Shown one piece after another: positions 33,801 to 47,176 of a stretch of 64,000 bases of DNA. The stretch's first letter is position 1; each line of letters opens with the position of its first letter. A program made the translations under genes and the position numbers. The notes beneath the pieces are model-generated. The model did no database searches. It saw nothing but the letters and a program-made list of their open reading frames with translations, and was not told the DNA's origin. The stretch comes from Zygaena filipendulae (taxonomy: Eukaryota > Arthropoda > Insecta > Lepidoptera > Zygaenidae): NCBI GenBank assembly GCA_907165275.2, contig OU015652.1, positions 77,001-141,000 of the forward strand, in the 5' to 3' direction.

Positions 33801-35280
33801 GCAAAAGGTGATGTAGGTATGTAGGTGCCATAGGTAGTATGAAAGGATATACCTAGATACTTCCTTAATCCTTACCACTGGTATCTAAAGGAACATAATG
33901 CCATATTATATCCATTCAAGGCAGCACTTAGTCCATCTTCGGTACTAATATTTACCTATATTGATGCCCTTTATGAAGTGCAGACGCGCTCTGCACATTG
34001 CGCCTCCCCCGCGGGGACCGGGCGCTCCCTCGACCAATCTATCGCTGCATTGTTCGCATTCCCCGCACACATTAAATTGCAAATGCTATTGTGTGAACAT
34101 AATTATTAATACTCCGAGTGTGACTGCACTCGCTGAGACGGCCGGCGTCGCTTAATAAGCAACGAGCACCCTTCCCACGGGAGCGCAACTCGGGAGGGGA
34201 CGTCGTCTCGGCTCCGAGTGGTAAATCATTGCTCTCTTCTTATCGCGCTGATTTGCGACAGCCTCTTCGGAAAGCGCAGTCGACGGCGCAGTGGCGCTAA
34301 GAGAGTGAGGGTTCGCAGTGGATACATCACAGAGTTAGAGATTAGCATAATCGCGCGGCGACACGCGCCCGCGCCCCGGCGAAGGGTCAGGGGAGCCGCT
34401 GAATGCGGACAATCTCCATGCACAATGGACACACAGACATACAGCGTTCTATTCACCCATATAACAAGTTTACGCTGACGACATAATGCCGTTCTATCGC
34501 TATTCTATCGATCGGTTGTATTGTGACAGTTTTCTCTGAATGCGAGTCCAATGGGTGGGCTGCACCGAACGTGATAACTCGAATATTTGGCATTATCTCT
34601 CTTCCTTACTTTCGTTGAAACAGAGATAACACAAATATTCAATTTATCGCGTTGAGTGCGCTCCCAGGCCCCAGCATAATTGTCTGCTAAGGTTTTTACT
34701 GGGATTGTCGAAACCTGAGTATCGAGTGAGTACTTTCAAATAGGTACACGTGTACATTTTTTTTTCGATCATCGTTAGTGTTTTTTGTCTCTTTTTTTAA
34801 AAAAACCTACTTTAACTGTAGATTAATAAATCGGCCACCTTCGTCAAGCAGAGGCTATTTTGACCCCGAACGGTAACGTAGCTCGCGTCTGTAGCGATGT
34901 AGGTATGGGTACAGAGCTGATATTATGATTGTTATAGCATACTTTTCGACCTTTGCATAGTTTCTAGAAAAATGGAAAAAGTACCGGTCCCTCCTGTATG
35001 TAAGTGTCTTTTCGAGTTGTAATTATGAGTTCGATCTACGCGTACTATCTAGGTGGTTTCGTGGCCGGCTATTTGTGAACAATCGTGCAGTGATAGTAAA
35101 CAAAGTCTCGTACACCGGTGGATGACAGCCTCGCCACTTATCTCACACCACTTACGTAATACGAGGAATTCTCTACAGACGCTCTGTGCCTTATCAACAC
35201 ACGATTCCGTTTGTTTCTTGTAAGTGAAGCTCGCGCGGAGGTCATTGTACTGTGCAGTGTGTTGTATGTTAATATATATT
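33801..35280. other. No recognised gene
   Basis: Contains a GC-rich island at 33980-34400 with opposed frames (34218-34478 plus, 34226-34456 minus) that show no domain. Nothing else to call. Confidence 0.4.
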
Positions 35281-35282
35281 TT

Positions 35283-35330
35283 GAACCCGCGGTTTCACCT
35301 GCGCGAATATTCAAAATTCAGAACTCCTAA
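35283..35330 (-). mobile_element. Helitron-like 3'-end fragment
   Basis: CCCGCGGTTTCACCTGCGCG followed by ATTCAAAATTCAGAACTCC: the family 1 hairpin and its neighbour block only. Confidence 0.6.
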
Positions 35331-35844
35331 CTATTAGCCGTAAACCATACCTAGTCTCAACCACGTTGCGTTCTGATTGTATGTTTTTTTTTTGCTAAAC
35401 GGATTTAAAATATGTATTGTGAACAGCTGACACCTCCATAATGTTTTAACTGCTGTGTTGTCTTTTTCTGAATAAATATTGTCTATGTCTATGTCCATTT
35501 TCACCCGCATGTATCAAGAGATTTCCTCAGGAACTCTTGTTACCCCAAGACAAAAAATGTAAAGTCAAGACACACAACATAACATAATATTAAGTTAAAC
35601 CCCAGATTGCTCATTGGGCACATTTTTATATTTGCGACTCAAATCAACGTTAAAATTATTTTAGTCTTAATTATTTATTCATCAATATAATAAAATTGCT
35701 AATGTGTTTAAGATTGGGTAACATAGTGCTATTCCGTAATGGCCTACATATAGTTTTATGAATTTGTTTGTTTTACTGTCATGTGCTGTGGAATTTTGTT
35801 GAATAAATAAATAAAAGACATAAAAGTTACCTTCCTTTCAACTT

Positions 35845-35940
35845 TTACTCAAAACTTTCATGATGATCCGTTGAGCAGTCAAAGCGTGAAAGCGTAACAA
35901 ACAAACAACCCACATTCGTATTAGAAAGATTGTAAGATAT
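35845..35940 (-). mobile_element. Helitron-like 5'-part fragment
   Basis: TTTCATGATGATCCGTTGAG, AGCGTGAAAGCGTAACAAAC and CACATTCGTATTAGAAAG are the 5' half of family 1 in reverse; the matching block at 57268 belongs to a complete copy. Confidence 0.65.
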
Positions 35941-36724
35941 AGGTAAGTAATATCGAACAACCCGCATTCGTCCATGACTTTACATTCGGGATTTCTGAAC
36001 AAACAAATATGTATAATTGTATAAGGCATTTTAGAGCAATAATTTTCGGTCTTCCTTTACAAACTAATTACAATAAAAAAATCGAGTCAATCTTTATGGA
36101 GACCATGTTGCCTCATAAAAGTCGGACAAACAAACAACCATCCTTTCACATGTGTAGCGGTTGGTAGCGCAGTTGGTAAACAAGTGAACATCACGTCTTC
36201 AATGGAAACGATCATGAATTTATTATAATGATATGTTTACTGAAATATACTTTATAATAAACACAGTCCCAAAAATATCTGTCGGGATGCGAGCTCCCTG
36301 TCGTTAAATTGATATAAACATGATTTTGGTTACATATGAGTTAGTACGTTGGAACGTTGCACGCCTGCGCGGTGTAAGCATGGCCACAGTAGGTAAGTAG
36401 ACGGTGTTTACGCGCGTGTAAATAGTAAATCCGCCCATGTGTTCGGAGCTGGTTCATAAAGTTGGTGGGTTAACGACTGGAATCCTCCAGCTGGGCGAGC
36501 GCCGAGCGGGCACGCGCCGCGCCGGCCGCGCCGCGCCGCCACCTCGACTGCCACTCGTACTATAATCGTGCTATAACTGCGGTTTGTGGACTTGTTGATA
36601 ATAAATAGACGTAACGGGGTACTGAAATCAGACCACTTTGCACGTGTCATCGATCCTAGTTATTATTTTAAAAAAACGCTATCAGTGAATAAATATAAAT
36701 CTATACTTCAGTGAGAAAAGTTTT

Positions 36725-36897
36725 TTTTTCTTTGTTTGGTTCTAATGAAAAAAAAATGAATAACTACTTAACCGATTTAAAAAAATAATTCACTTATATG
36801 AATCTATAATGTTCCTCAGTGACATGGGGATATTTTTACCTCGGAATTAGTGCGGTAATTTAGAAATTAACGTGAGTTAAACCGTGGAGATCGACTA
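36725..36897 (+). mobile_element. Helitron-like element (family 1), diverged
   Basis: It ends GAGTTAAACCGTGGAGATCGA then CTAG (36894-36897), followed by T. The upstream blocks CCTCAGTGACATGGGG and TTTACCTCGGAATTAG fit family 1. The 5' end is not clear. Confidence 0.6.
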
Positions 36898-39829
36898 GTA
36901 GTACTAACCAAAACGAGCAGTCTCTAGAAAAACTATAACAATCATCATATTTACGATACGATTCAAATGTGCAAATATGAATGAATTAATTCGAAACTCA
37001 ATCCCTACGGCTGGGCATGGAGGGTTCTTGCGGTGGTAGCAAAGGAACAAAAGCGGTGGAGGTCCACTCGTGACTCGTGACCGATCACTGCTTCCTTTCA
37101 AAACCTACTTATATAAAATTCTATTTGTGCAGAAATAATCGTATCGCCGCCAACTCGACGTAATCGAACCCTTCGTTGAGAGCTTTCACGAGTGACGTCA
37201 CACTGGAGTGTAATGGATACCGGGAGCTGTGGCCCGTCCGACCGTCGCGCGTCCGTGTAACAGCCAGTGGGTACAGCCAGCACAACTAATGTGTACGGGT
37301 CGGTACAATCACGTCTATCTCGGGCGTGGGTAGGGTACCATGGAGACACCATGGAGCTCCGTCCTCCACTTACAACGACGAGAGAGAGAAGTTATCATCG
37401 TTTGACGTCACGTGTGTTTATCGATTTGTTGGACTGAACTCGTGTGCCCACGCACTGGTGCTGGTGGGAAGCAGCCCCCGCAGGCGCAGCACCACTCGGC
37501 GCGCTCTCACCGGCGATCGATTGGCAGCTGACGATACCAAGTCACTCCCTATTCTTGAACGAACTAAAGACAAAGAGTGAATTTCATGTGATACATAAAA
37601 CCATTGAGCCAAAAATTAATAATTAATCTGGGTTAGAAAAATATACCGTCTGGTAAGTAAGCGCGTGCTGGGCCAAACTGCACCGGCTTGCTGATGAAGA
37701 TGACGGAAACCAGCAGTATTGTAGCGCTATGATAACATTTAGTGATGCTCAACACAAATGGTAATGGATTCGGTTACCTACACTATTTGTATATTTCGAA
37801 CATGAATTCGACACCATCGGAATAAGCCCCCTGGGTAGATGCGATCAATCAATCGTAGACCAGTCATAGAGCAATCATTTCCGGCGATTATTCAGATGGA
37901 GGAACATTTTTACATTCTCATGTCTCAAGTGCAGCGGCCGGCCGCCGTCCATCACGGATCGTTTTACGCCCGCACACATGTAATAAAAACGTAGGTACCT
38001 ACCCAATAAAACTATTAAAACATTTGCATACTTAATTATTCACCAGTTATTAAAGATTCAGATAACTGTGTGTACTGTGTAGGTATTTCGTAAGTTTTGT
38101 TGGTTCGTTGTTGTATGTGTTTTGTTTTGTCGAAGTATGCTGGTACCTACTTAGGTATGAACATCGTAGGCATGTAACGTAATATGCAAGAGGCCGGGGC
38201 CATTATCGGCGCGCTGGGAACCACATCGAGGCCACACGGTGGGCCACAATAAATGGCGGCCGATAATAGGGCCATCTCATAAAACTGAAATAAAGACGAC
38301 CGGCTCGGCGCACCGCTCGCCATGTATGCCTCTGCTAATCGAGAGGTTCCGGATTCGATTCCCGTTGGGAGTGTGATGAACACATCTTTAGTATGAGCGT
38401 GTTTATATATCTGGCAATGGATAATGGTGCAATCAGTAGGACTACGGAGTAGGACAACGGGCACCAAACCATACCTACCACGTTCGCTTGGTTTCCACGA
38501 TACAAGCTTAAAGTAGCTTAGTGTGGGATCGAGTAGATCTGTGTTTTAAGTGTCATTACGCACAGTAGGGCTACCTTTTTCACAGTCAACGAACTATTGT
38601 ACCGACAAATACCTCGTATCGGAATTACACTAGTGCATTAACTATGCATTTAAGAGTAACGGGTCAATGTCAGATGAAAGTAAACGCCGCCGCGCTGAAG
38701 ACAAACACAATCCTATTCCAACTGACTCACTAATGGTTCCAGTCTGAAATAAGAAATAGATTTGGCAACTCATTTGATCACTCGTCATAACATTTTTGTG
38801 AAATATTCATAATTTTTTGTGAATTTTTTATTGATGCTTTCTATCAAAAGAGTGTGGGCGCTGAAAGAAACAGGACTAATTAATGTTTATCCGAAATGTT
38901 GCCTAATGGTTAGTAGTTGGTAGGCATACAATATACATACCGCGGCGTATAAACATGTCTCTATGATTTTTTGAAGGAAACACAATGCGTCGTTTTAGAC
39001 ATTTATTTTTGTGTTCATGGAAAATTGTTGGAAATTAATTTTGTAGATGCTGTTTTTGAGAATTGGTTTCAATTTTTCATATAAGCATTTAAAAAGATTT
39101 GCAACCCATAACACTATAATCTAAACTAAGATTGCAACCGTCAACTGTACAATGTGGCTGTTATCTAAATACTATATTTTGACGCTGACGAATGCCTTAT
39201 CTGCAGAAGTCCGTAACAAAGAGGAGAAGAAGAACACGTGTGCGCCAAAGAATTCGCCGATATCCGGGCCTCGATTGGGGTCCGGGTAAATATTTGTCCC
39301 CGAGCAAATTAGCCGGCGAAGCGAACCACGGCTCGTTAGGCGGTTACTTTGCGTGATACGTGTAATGTGCCCTCTAGTAAATATGTGAGCATCTGGTACA
39401 CGGTGTGTCAGTACAATCAGCTCGGTACACATAAGTGAGGAGTTGACACGCGAGTCGTGACCGAACATTGACGATACCTCTCAGCGTGCAACGATATCTG
39501 GGCGCAGAGTGCTTCAAGACGAGTAGGTAACAGTTTACACGGAGCGATGCTAGGGACTTGCGACCTAAGGTAAGGTTAAAGGGTCGCTTTCAAATGCCCA
39601 TCAACTCTTACCTTCATTGCCCATGTTCCTTCAGTCTATCAGAAGGTATGATCCTGTACCGCTCTGCAGTAAAAGTTGACAGCATATCGAAATAATAGAA
39701 AGGGAACATCAGCCGAAAATAATTAGTTTTGTTAATTTATTTAATTTTCTTTTTTTTAGTGTCTGTTATAATATATACATATTTTAACAGACATATTTTA
39801 ATACAATTTATGTGTAATATAATTTGTAA
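36898..39829. other. No recognised gene
   Basis: Unassigned sequence. A tRNA-like B-box motif lies at about 38345 (GGATTCGATTCCCG), without a credible cloverleaf. A ClaI/CpG-rich patch at 37440-37530 gives chance frames on both strands. Nothing else recognised. Confidence 0.4.
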
Positions 39830-40080
39830 TCTATACATATAAAATGCTTTGTCCTGAATGACTAATGGATCAACGCACAGCCTTTGGGCTGTGCGTTGAC
39901 CTCTGATCGTAGAGACCTGAAACTTGGAGGGTGTGTTCTTTGTATGACGTAGGCATTCGATAAGAAAGGATTTTTGAAAATTCAACCTCTAAGGGGATGA
40001 AAAGGGGTTGCGAAGTTTGTATGGAACAATTTGGCGGGAACTTCGAAAGTATCGCGGGTGAAACCGCGTGGGACAGCTAT
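39830..40080 (+). mobile_element. Helitron-like element (family 2), copy 1
   Basis: It begins TCTATACATATAAAATGC after an A and ends GCGGGTGAAACCGCGTGGGACAG-CTAT, the terminal G of CTAG having mutated to T. Shared family blocks are ACTTGGAGGGTGTGTTCTTTG and AAGAAAGGATTTTTGAAAAT. It contains an extra perfect hairpin at 39873-39900 that other copies lack. Confidence 0.8.
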
Positions 40081-42093
40081 TATAATATGTATAAATTGTG
40101 AAGTCTACGTGACTCAACTAGCACAACTAAAAATAGGTATACAAAATCAAGTAGAACATGTCACACGCATATTTAATAAGTATGCTATTAATATAATAGG
40201 TACTAATAACATTCCGCGGTCCGCACACCACGCTGCGCTGTGAATAGGTATTAAGAGGTCGATGACCCGCGCCGAGAATTCGTTAAACTAATGAGCATTT
40301 CGCATTTGTTTACTTTTTCTAGTCTATTTATTTTAATGCGAGATTTGCAGAGAGAATAAATTAAAGGCTTAAAGTAAAGGAGGACGGCGATTTATAATAT
40401 AATACGATCATGAAAGCGCTCGCGGGGCGACGCGGCGACGCGGCTCGCATACAAATTCGGGATTATTTAGAGGAGCGTGGCCTTCGATGACGTGTGACGT
40501 CATGAGATAGTGGATGCGGGGGGGGCGTGACTGGTGAGGCGGGGGGCGGGACGTGTCCTTGAACTGCGGCGCGGCGGTGCACCGGCACGCTGCTGCAAGG
40601 TCGATGACAGCGCGTGACGGACGAGACGCGGACGCGACGGACCAACCGTCGGATAGATGTAGCCTGTAGGCATGTAGGTATCGGACCTAGTTCCATTGCG
40701 CGAGGTATGTTAATGGCCAACAGCTACTCACCGGCGACCCGTTCGACCACATCGCTACGACGCGCCAACTGGGTTAATACATACCTCACACGAGTTTCCA
40801 ACACACACTCGGAGACTGTCGCCACTTGCTTTTATTACCAATTTCAGCTGAAATGTTATTCTTGCTTACATTTCGCATGTGTGCGGCAGTAAACATACTA
40901 ATGCAAGACCTTCGAATATCTAAACCACGTGGTTAATATGTATATCTGCGTCTTTAAGTTGTTACCGACTCCCAAGTTGTATCTTTCGAAGTTAATTTAT
41001 GTTTTATTTCACTTTTGAGTTTTGCGTCAAAGATATGACCGAAAGCGAGGGCAGAGCGACTGCCGCTTTGTCTCATTCCTTCAAACTTGTTAATTAGGAT
41101 GTTGTATAAACTGTTAATTTATGCTTTTGAAATTGTGTTTTTTTTTGGGTCAGATTACGAAAAAAAAGAGGAACTTACGAATTAGCAGCTATTATTGAAA
41201 TAGAAAACGTTGGCGGTAGGAGAGGACAGCAGCAGCATTGTGGGCTGATACTCGAGATTTGGTGTTACGAAAACACTCACACAAAACACTACTACAACAT
41301 AACTACCTCAACAAATCGGTTTCAAGGAGTAAAAGTTGTTCGTTTGAGCAGGCATCACCCAAAATCTAACCGAAAGGATGCTATGTCGCTCGTATTTTTT
41401 TATCTCGGTAGCTCTCGACATTCCATTGTACAGGATATTCACCCACAGGCCACACCTGTAGTGCCAGTACAATAATTTTGGATGTTACAAATTAGGCCAA
41501 TTTCATTTGTAGGCGCAAAACTCATGTACTTGACCCGGTGTCGCCTGCGCCAGTCACCATCAGCCACGACACCCGGTGAGTTCGCGGCGCAACAATGCCT
41601 GGCTTTGTTCACAGCAGCACGCTCTATTACCCATGTGAGACACGAGCACGCGTGTAACGGAAGGTAACGACATCTAGCACCATCAGCCGCGCGATAAGGG
41701 AACCATGCCAGCTGCGAAATGATGTGCAGGGACGCTCAGATGGTTGGATCATTTGCAAAGAGTGGATCGAAGCTGAGACAACTAAACTTAGACCTTAAAG
41801 ACTCAACATAATTAGTTAAAGTTTTTGTGTCTAGTATAATAGGGTTTTTATGAATTCGATATTTTCGGTGCATCGATCATCGCCATTAAAGGATAGGTAG
41901 TTATTGCATTGTCAAAGCACTTTTATCTTACTGTCAACTTGATTGTTTCTCTATTCGTTATTTTACTGTTTCAAATTTTATCATTAGTCGCGTGCTGTGT
42001 TCATTTCGAGTAGGACGTACACAGCATGCATGATATTTCAATTTAAAAACTACTTACATCTATGAAGGTAATAATGTATAGCATTCATATACA
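40081..42093. other. No recognised gene
   Basis: GC-rich patch at about 40410-40650 with a G-run near 40517. No domain-bearing frame is seen. Confidence 0.4.
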
Positions 42094-42342
42094 TCTATAT
42101 TTTATACATATAAAATGGTTTCTCCTGAACATGGAGGATGCTCCTGAATGACTGATAGATCAACGCACAGCCTAAACCGCTGATCGCAGATACCTAAAAC
42201 TTGGAGGGTGTGTTCTTTGTATGACGTAAGCATCCGATAAGAAAGGATTTTTGAAAATTCAAAGGGGTTGCAAAGTTCGTATAAAACAATTCCGCGAAAA
42301 TGCTTCGAAATTATCGCGTGTGAAACTGCGTGGGACAGCTAG
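42094..42342 (+). mobile_element. Helitron-like element (family 2), copy 2
   Basis: Complete: A precedes TCTATATTTTATACATAT at the left. At the right, GCGTGTGAAACTGCGTGGGACAG leads to CTAG (42339-42342), then T. It matches copy 1 through most of its length, with a deletion of about 20 bp near 42261 and an extra CCTGAACATGGAGGATGC near 42123. Confidence 0.85.
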
Positions 42343-44570
42343 TCTAAAATAAGAAATACCAAAACAACAAAGGAAAAACATCAGAAAAATAGGTAAAGCT
42401 AAAGCTTTTACACTAGACAATTCAAATGAAAATAGAATGCGTTATCTTGTAAAATCTTAACATCGGCCGTCGGCTCAGTGTCATCCTCCCATTAAGGCAC
42501 TTCTTCCGCAGTAATACATAGATGTCCACTTAAGGCGAGCGGTGGGCGAGCGACCTTGAGGTGGACCAAAATAAACGACGCACTTAGCGGTTCTGCCGCG
42601 CGGAACTGCCACCAGCCACACACCAGGTAGTAATTACAGGCCGAATTTAGACGAGAACTGTGTGCTGTTAACTTGTTACATAATCAAGAATTTATCTTTG
42701 TCTCGGTGTTGTTGCGTTTATGCGGTTAGTGACTACAGAGATTATAAACTACAGAGATCTAGTTCGTTACTAGATGCGACCAAAACAGATTCGATTTGGA
42801 GGGGCATTCAGGGCCCTTGTTCACTATGATCATAACAGGTTGCGTAATGCGGTAGGTACAGCAGCAGATAACGCTCCACAAAAAATATCTTTCCCTCGTG
42901 CTCAAAGAACTTTCACTTCAGAAAAATACATTTAACTACAACGTGTCTTATGCAATGACTAATAATTAAGTATTGTTATGGCATACAGAATATTCTATTT
43001 TGGATTTTGGAGCTTTTGGGATTGTTTTTTTGGAATGCGCGTTATAGGCAAGGAACGTTGTTTGTTATAGTGAATAAGGGCCTTTAAATTTTTAACGTTC
43101 TGAAACGAAAGAAAAGTGCAGGTCTTATTTTTGCCGAACACTTCACGGTATTCCATCTCTGTCGCTTGTCGTGGTGGGTCTCGGGAAGTTGCAAGATACT
43201 CCTGCGTATTCCTTCGAGTAATCATCATAATAGGACAGGCATCACCCATCTGTCAGTGTGTCAGTGGGCGAGGGTAGACCGTGCGACCGCCATTGTGTCC
43301 GTCACGCGCTGTCGCTCCGACTCTTCCAGTTCTAGCTACTGTATGTGGAATTTGACGTGACCTTCATTGAACATTGTTTTATGTTTTTATATGGAATATA
43401 TACGTACACACAAAAAAAATTCGATTTGTTTGACTTTTATTACCATATAATTATTTTAACACGAGTTATTCAATTTTTTTTAATAGATTTCGCTTCGTTT
43501 TGTATTAAGAATTTACAGTTTAGTTAGTTTCCTGTCGGGTTTTGTTGCAAACCTTTTTTTACTGTAAGTAAATAAGATTAATTATGATACCTACTAGATC
43601 TGCCGAAGTTATTGGTACAGTTTTTATCTGTGCATTCATATCCATTTGTACTGAACCACAATTAAGTAGGCTTTTAGGGAGCATAAAAATTAAAAAGAAC
43701 AAAAGGTATTTAAGTGTATTTACGAACTTAATATTTCATATGAACCACGATCAGATACTTTAAAGGACCCATGAAAAGTTTTTGCAATACGTTAATTATG
43801 TTGTGCCAAAAGACGGCCTTGATTATTTCAGTGATTTTGCGTTAAGCCCGCGTCGGGGCGCACTTCGTTAATGAGTCCAACTCCCTCCCCCGCCCCCCGC
43901 CCCGGCTCTCGCAAACAAAGTAATCCCAACAAAGTTGCTCCTTCGCCGTATCCGCGACAGCGATACCTGTCCATTGCTCAATTAACTCAATGCAAATATT
44001 TATTATTAAGGTCGATTGAGTTAACAATTTAAACAAACTTACCTAACATTTAAAATCAATTTGTCCCTGTACAGTTAAAATTTTTAATTGCTTCACAATC
44101 GAATTAGTAACATGTTCACCGTGGGTAAACAAGTTCTCGTAGCGTCGCGTCGCGTCGTCGTAATTGAAAGATAGCATGCGACTGTTTTCGAACGATATAT
44201 TTGCGCGCCTAACAGCTGTAGACTGTAACAGATGTAGAATAAAAATAAAATAAAAACCAATTACCTACAGTGTATTTAGAATCGCCTTTGATTGTGGCAA
44301 AACGAGCCCCGCTTCACGGAGTGCGATCAACTGTGAAGGCAGTGATATCGGATATCGAGCTGCACGTACCTGTACTCCGCGGTTCTTCAATGCGGAATAG
44401 GTACTCCTCCAGACCCTATTTCAAATACATAATATTATAATGTTTCGTGAAATTCAAGCACTTAAATTTCCAGCTAATCGTTATACCAAAAGGAAAATAG
44501 ACATTAGAATAAGTTTAGAGCATAGAAATCTTAATAAGTAATTATTTTTATGTGGTATTCCGATTGCCCA
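42343..44570. other. No recognised gene
   Basis: Unassigned. A C-rich piece is at about 43885-43910. Frames at 42995-43249 and 43345-43527 carry no domain I can name. Confidence 0.4.
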
Positions 44571-44579
44571 ACTGATTAT

Positions 44580-44705
44580 TATTTATTTATTTAAAGAACT
44601 TTATTGCACATTTTTGTACAAAAGGCTGACTTAATGCCTAAGGCATTCTCTACCAGTCAACTTTTTGGCTAGGTGATAGTTTAGTGGCATGATACAAAAC
44701 AGGAA
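44580..44705 (-). mobile_element. LINE 3'-tail fragment
   Basis: A (TTTA)n run leads into AAGAACTTTATTGCAC and AATGCCTAAGGCATTCTC. This is the end of a non-LTR element in reverse, with the poly-adenylation-like tail at its left. There is no coding part. Confidence 0.55.
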
Positions 44706-45279
44706 AAAAAAATATTTATATAAATATAAAATGTATATGATTACTTAGGAATAAGTGATGTATGTACTTATCTGGTGAATCCAAAATCGGTATTTTGGTC
44801 CTGTCCTATGTTTTTAGAAAAATTCTATAAGTACGTAACTATAAAATTACCTACATGTCAGGACTGACTGACTGATGAATCAACGCCTAGAGCAAACGAC
44901 TAGTATTTCATGTATTTTATTACAGACAGCCGCAACTATCCGAACGTACTCACTGGGCGGCCACTAAATGCGCTCACGTACCTACAGCGCTCGGCCTCCG
45001 CAACCTCCTTCAATTATGTATAATTGCACAAGTTGGAAGGATCCCGCCGCGCCGCGCCGTGTACTACACAACGACGAGTGGTCGTGTTCGAGCACAGACA
45101 TTGGTTACAGTAGATAAATCTTACCCCGAGCGTGCAAAAAAAGCAGATTAACAGCGAAATAAGATTCTTAGAATTGGTGTTGAATGTTGATCAACAAGAT
45201 TCCTTTCTGTTGAATCGCTCTTTTTGATCTTTTTTTAACAAACCATATTTGAAAAAGAACCGAACTAGTCCCATATAAT

Positions 45280-45820
45280 TAATCACCTATTCAAGCATTT
45301 ATTGCTTTGCTAACCTTTCTCTTGAAGATAGCTCAAGGCGCCATTGACTGCCCCGACCTTTTATCGCTACTATCAATAAATGCTCCACCCAAACGCTTGA
45401 GGAACAATAATATATTAAAACTTCCCATTTCGTCAACTAATTATAGGCAAAACACATACATTCTGCGTGCGAGTGGCAACTTCAACGGATTATCCGCTAG
45501 ATATGATCTGTTGGATCTCTTTAATACTAACGTGGTGATGGCGAGACGTATGCTCGGTGACGATTTCTTCTGTCCATAATTAATTATTTATAATAATATA
45601 TGCTATTGTGCAGGTATTGAGTATATTATGCGAGATGTGATTAGGCAATTTTTCGCTTGTACTGTAAATTATGCGACGCTATGTGCTGTCTTGTTAGTCT
45701 AATTTGAGTCTAAATGTGAGGACCTATAATTAGCTATTTGTTTTATATAGAATCTATACATAGAAATTTAAGTGTGCTGCTGGTCTTCCTATTAAATAAA
45801 TAAATAAATAAATAAATACT
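45280..45820 (+). mobile_element. Jockey-like LINE, 3' end with (TAAA)n tail
   Basis: The C-terminal coding end (45307-45579) is followed by about 220 bp of untranslated sequence. A (TAAA)n run (about 45794-45818) closes it, the usual tail of this kind of retroposon. Heavily 5'-truncated. Confidence 0.75.
45307..45579 (+). pseudogene. LINE reverse transcriptase C-terminal fragment
   Basis: The 90-codon frame contains DCPDLLSLLSINAPPKRLR, PISSTNYRQNTYILRASGNF and DLLDLFNT. These are the conserved closing blocks of Jockey-type RT proteins. There is no true start; the frame opens with a TTG inside the truncated element. The catalytic core is absent. It does not overlap in family terms with the fragment at 23249, which carries a different, slightly upstream block set. 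Confidence 0.8.
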
Positions 45821-46943
45821 AATTGACAATAGTAGGAAACAAATAGCATATTAGCCGTAGTAAATATACCATATACTTGTGTAGTATATTGTTCTATACT
45901 TATATATGTTTGTCTGTTTGACCCTGGAGAAGAGGTTTTCATCTCGCTGAGATAATCCGTGGAAGTAGTGGGAACAACGGAACTTTCACGATTCCTGTCC
46001 GGCTCGGCCGTCGCGCGTCGCTAGGGTTGCTAACGTGTATGCGGTGCACGGATTTCTGGATAATTTCTTTAAAAATTCGGAACGTGACTTACTAAATAAA
46101 CGGACCTGTGGCAAAAACAATATATCGAATTTAACTTTCACTATATAAAATAAGTTTTTGTCGTGCCTGTGTTGAATGCGATGCAGTTTTTTTTGTTGCA
46201 ATTTACAAACCTTTCCTGGTGTACGCTCAGCAAGCAAACTAAAGTTTCATCGCCATCGGACGATCACTTTCAATATAGAAGCGTAAAGAGGATAAACCTA
46301 CAAAGAAATATTTTGTCCGTTAGATACGAGATGCATAATTTTTACTCAAATAAAACGTGCGTTGACTACTGTCAAACAGAAGTTAGTCGTACAATAAAAA
46401 TGGGACGATTGCCGTCCCACACGTGTGTTCCGCGAAAACAAATCAAAAGTCAATTTTTTTCGTGATCACGTAACATGAAGATATTATATTCCTGTGTCTA
46501 TAACATTAACGATCATAGATTTTTAATTTAACTTGAGGGCTGAGACTGTACAAGCGGGACGCGTCGTTTCTTGCGGGACGGTTGGCAACCCTGGGCGGTG
46601 GCGGGCGGGGGCCCTCAGCGTGTCGCAACGCTACGTGCCGCCGCGCCGCGCCGCGCCGCGCCGTGCACCCGATGCGGATAACGGACACCACACAACGAGC
46701 ACACTTCTGCGTAACGTTGCGCAACCCCGCAGCCGTGGATTTCGCCATAATGCCTATCTACCTGACGTTAGTCATTACTTAGAAAGTGTTTAAATCGTCA
46801 CGTCAGCGGTCCGACGATACCGATTGCTGACACGATGCGGATGTTTCTTCATTGGCATTTTATATACGTGACCGTCATCATTGTTGAATGATTATAATAT
46901 GACAAACACACCTTAAAATCTCATCAAGGGTGAGGGAGAGACA

Positions 46944-47150
46944 TCCTACTAATATTATAAATGTGAAAGTGTGGATGTTTGGATGTTTGGATGTTTGTTA
47001 GTCAATCACGCAAAAACGGTTGAGCAGATTTGGATGAAATTTGGCATGCACGTTGTCAGGGGTACAGAGAAGGACATAGGTTACTTTTTATCCTGGAATT
47101 CCCGCGGGAACTCCGAAATTACCACGGGTGAAACCGTAGGGCACAGCTAG
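46944..47150 (+). mobile_element. Complete Helitron-like element (family 1)
   Basis: All expected terminal signs are present in 207 bp: A precedes TCCTACTAATATTATAAATG at the left. At the right, an ACGGGTGAAACCGT hairpin is followed by AGGGCACAG and CTAG, then T. Helitrons insert between A and T without target duplication, and the flanks agree. It contains three GGATGTTT units. No Rep/helicase, so non-autonomous. It ends 26 bases before the open LINE frame below. Confidence 0.88.
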
Positions 47151-47176
47151 TAAAACATAAACGTACGTACTATTAA

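Noticed and set aside
36155..36200. tRNA-like A box (TAGCGCAGTTGG)
   Set aside because: No B box or cloverleaf follows within the needed distance.
38325..38400. tRNA gene suggested by GGATTCGATTCCCG
   Set aside because: A B-box-like motif exists, but I cannot build an acceptor stem or an A box at proper spacing. At most it is a tRNA-derived SINE scrap.
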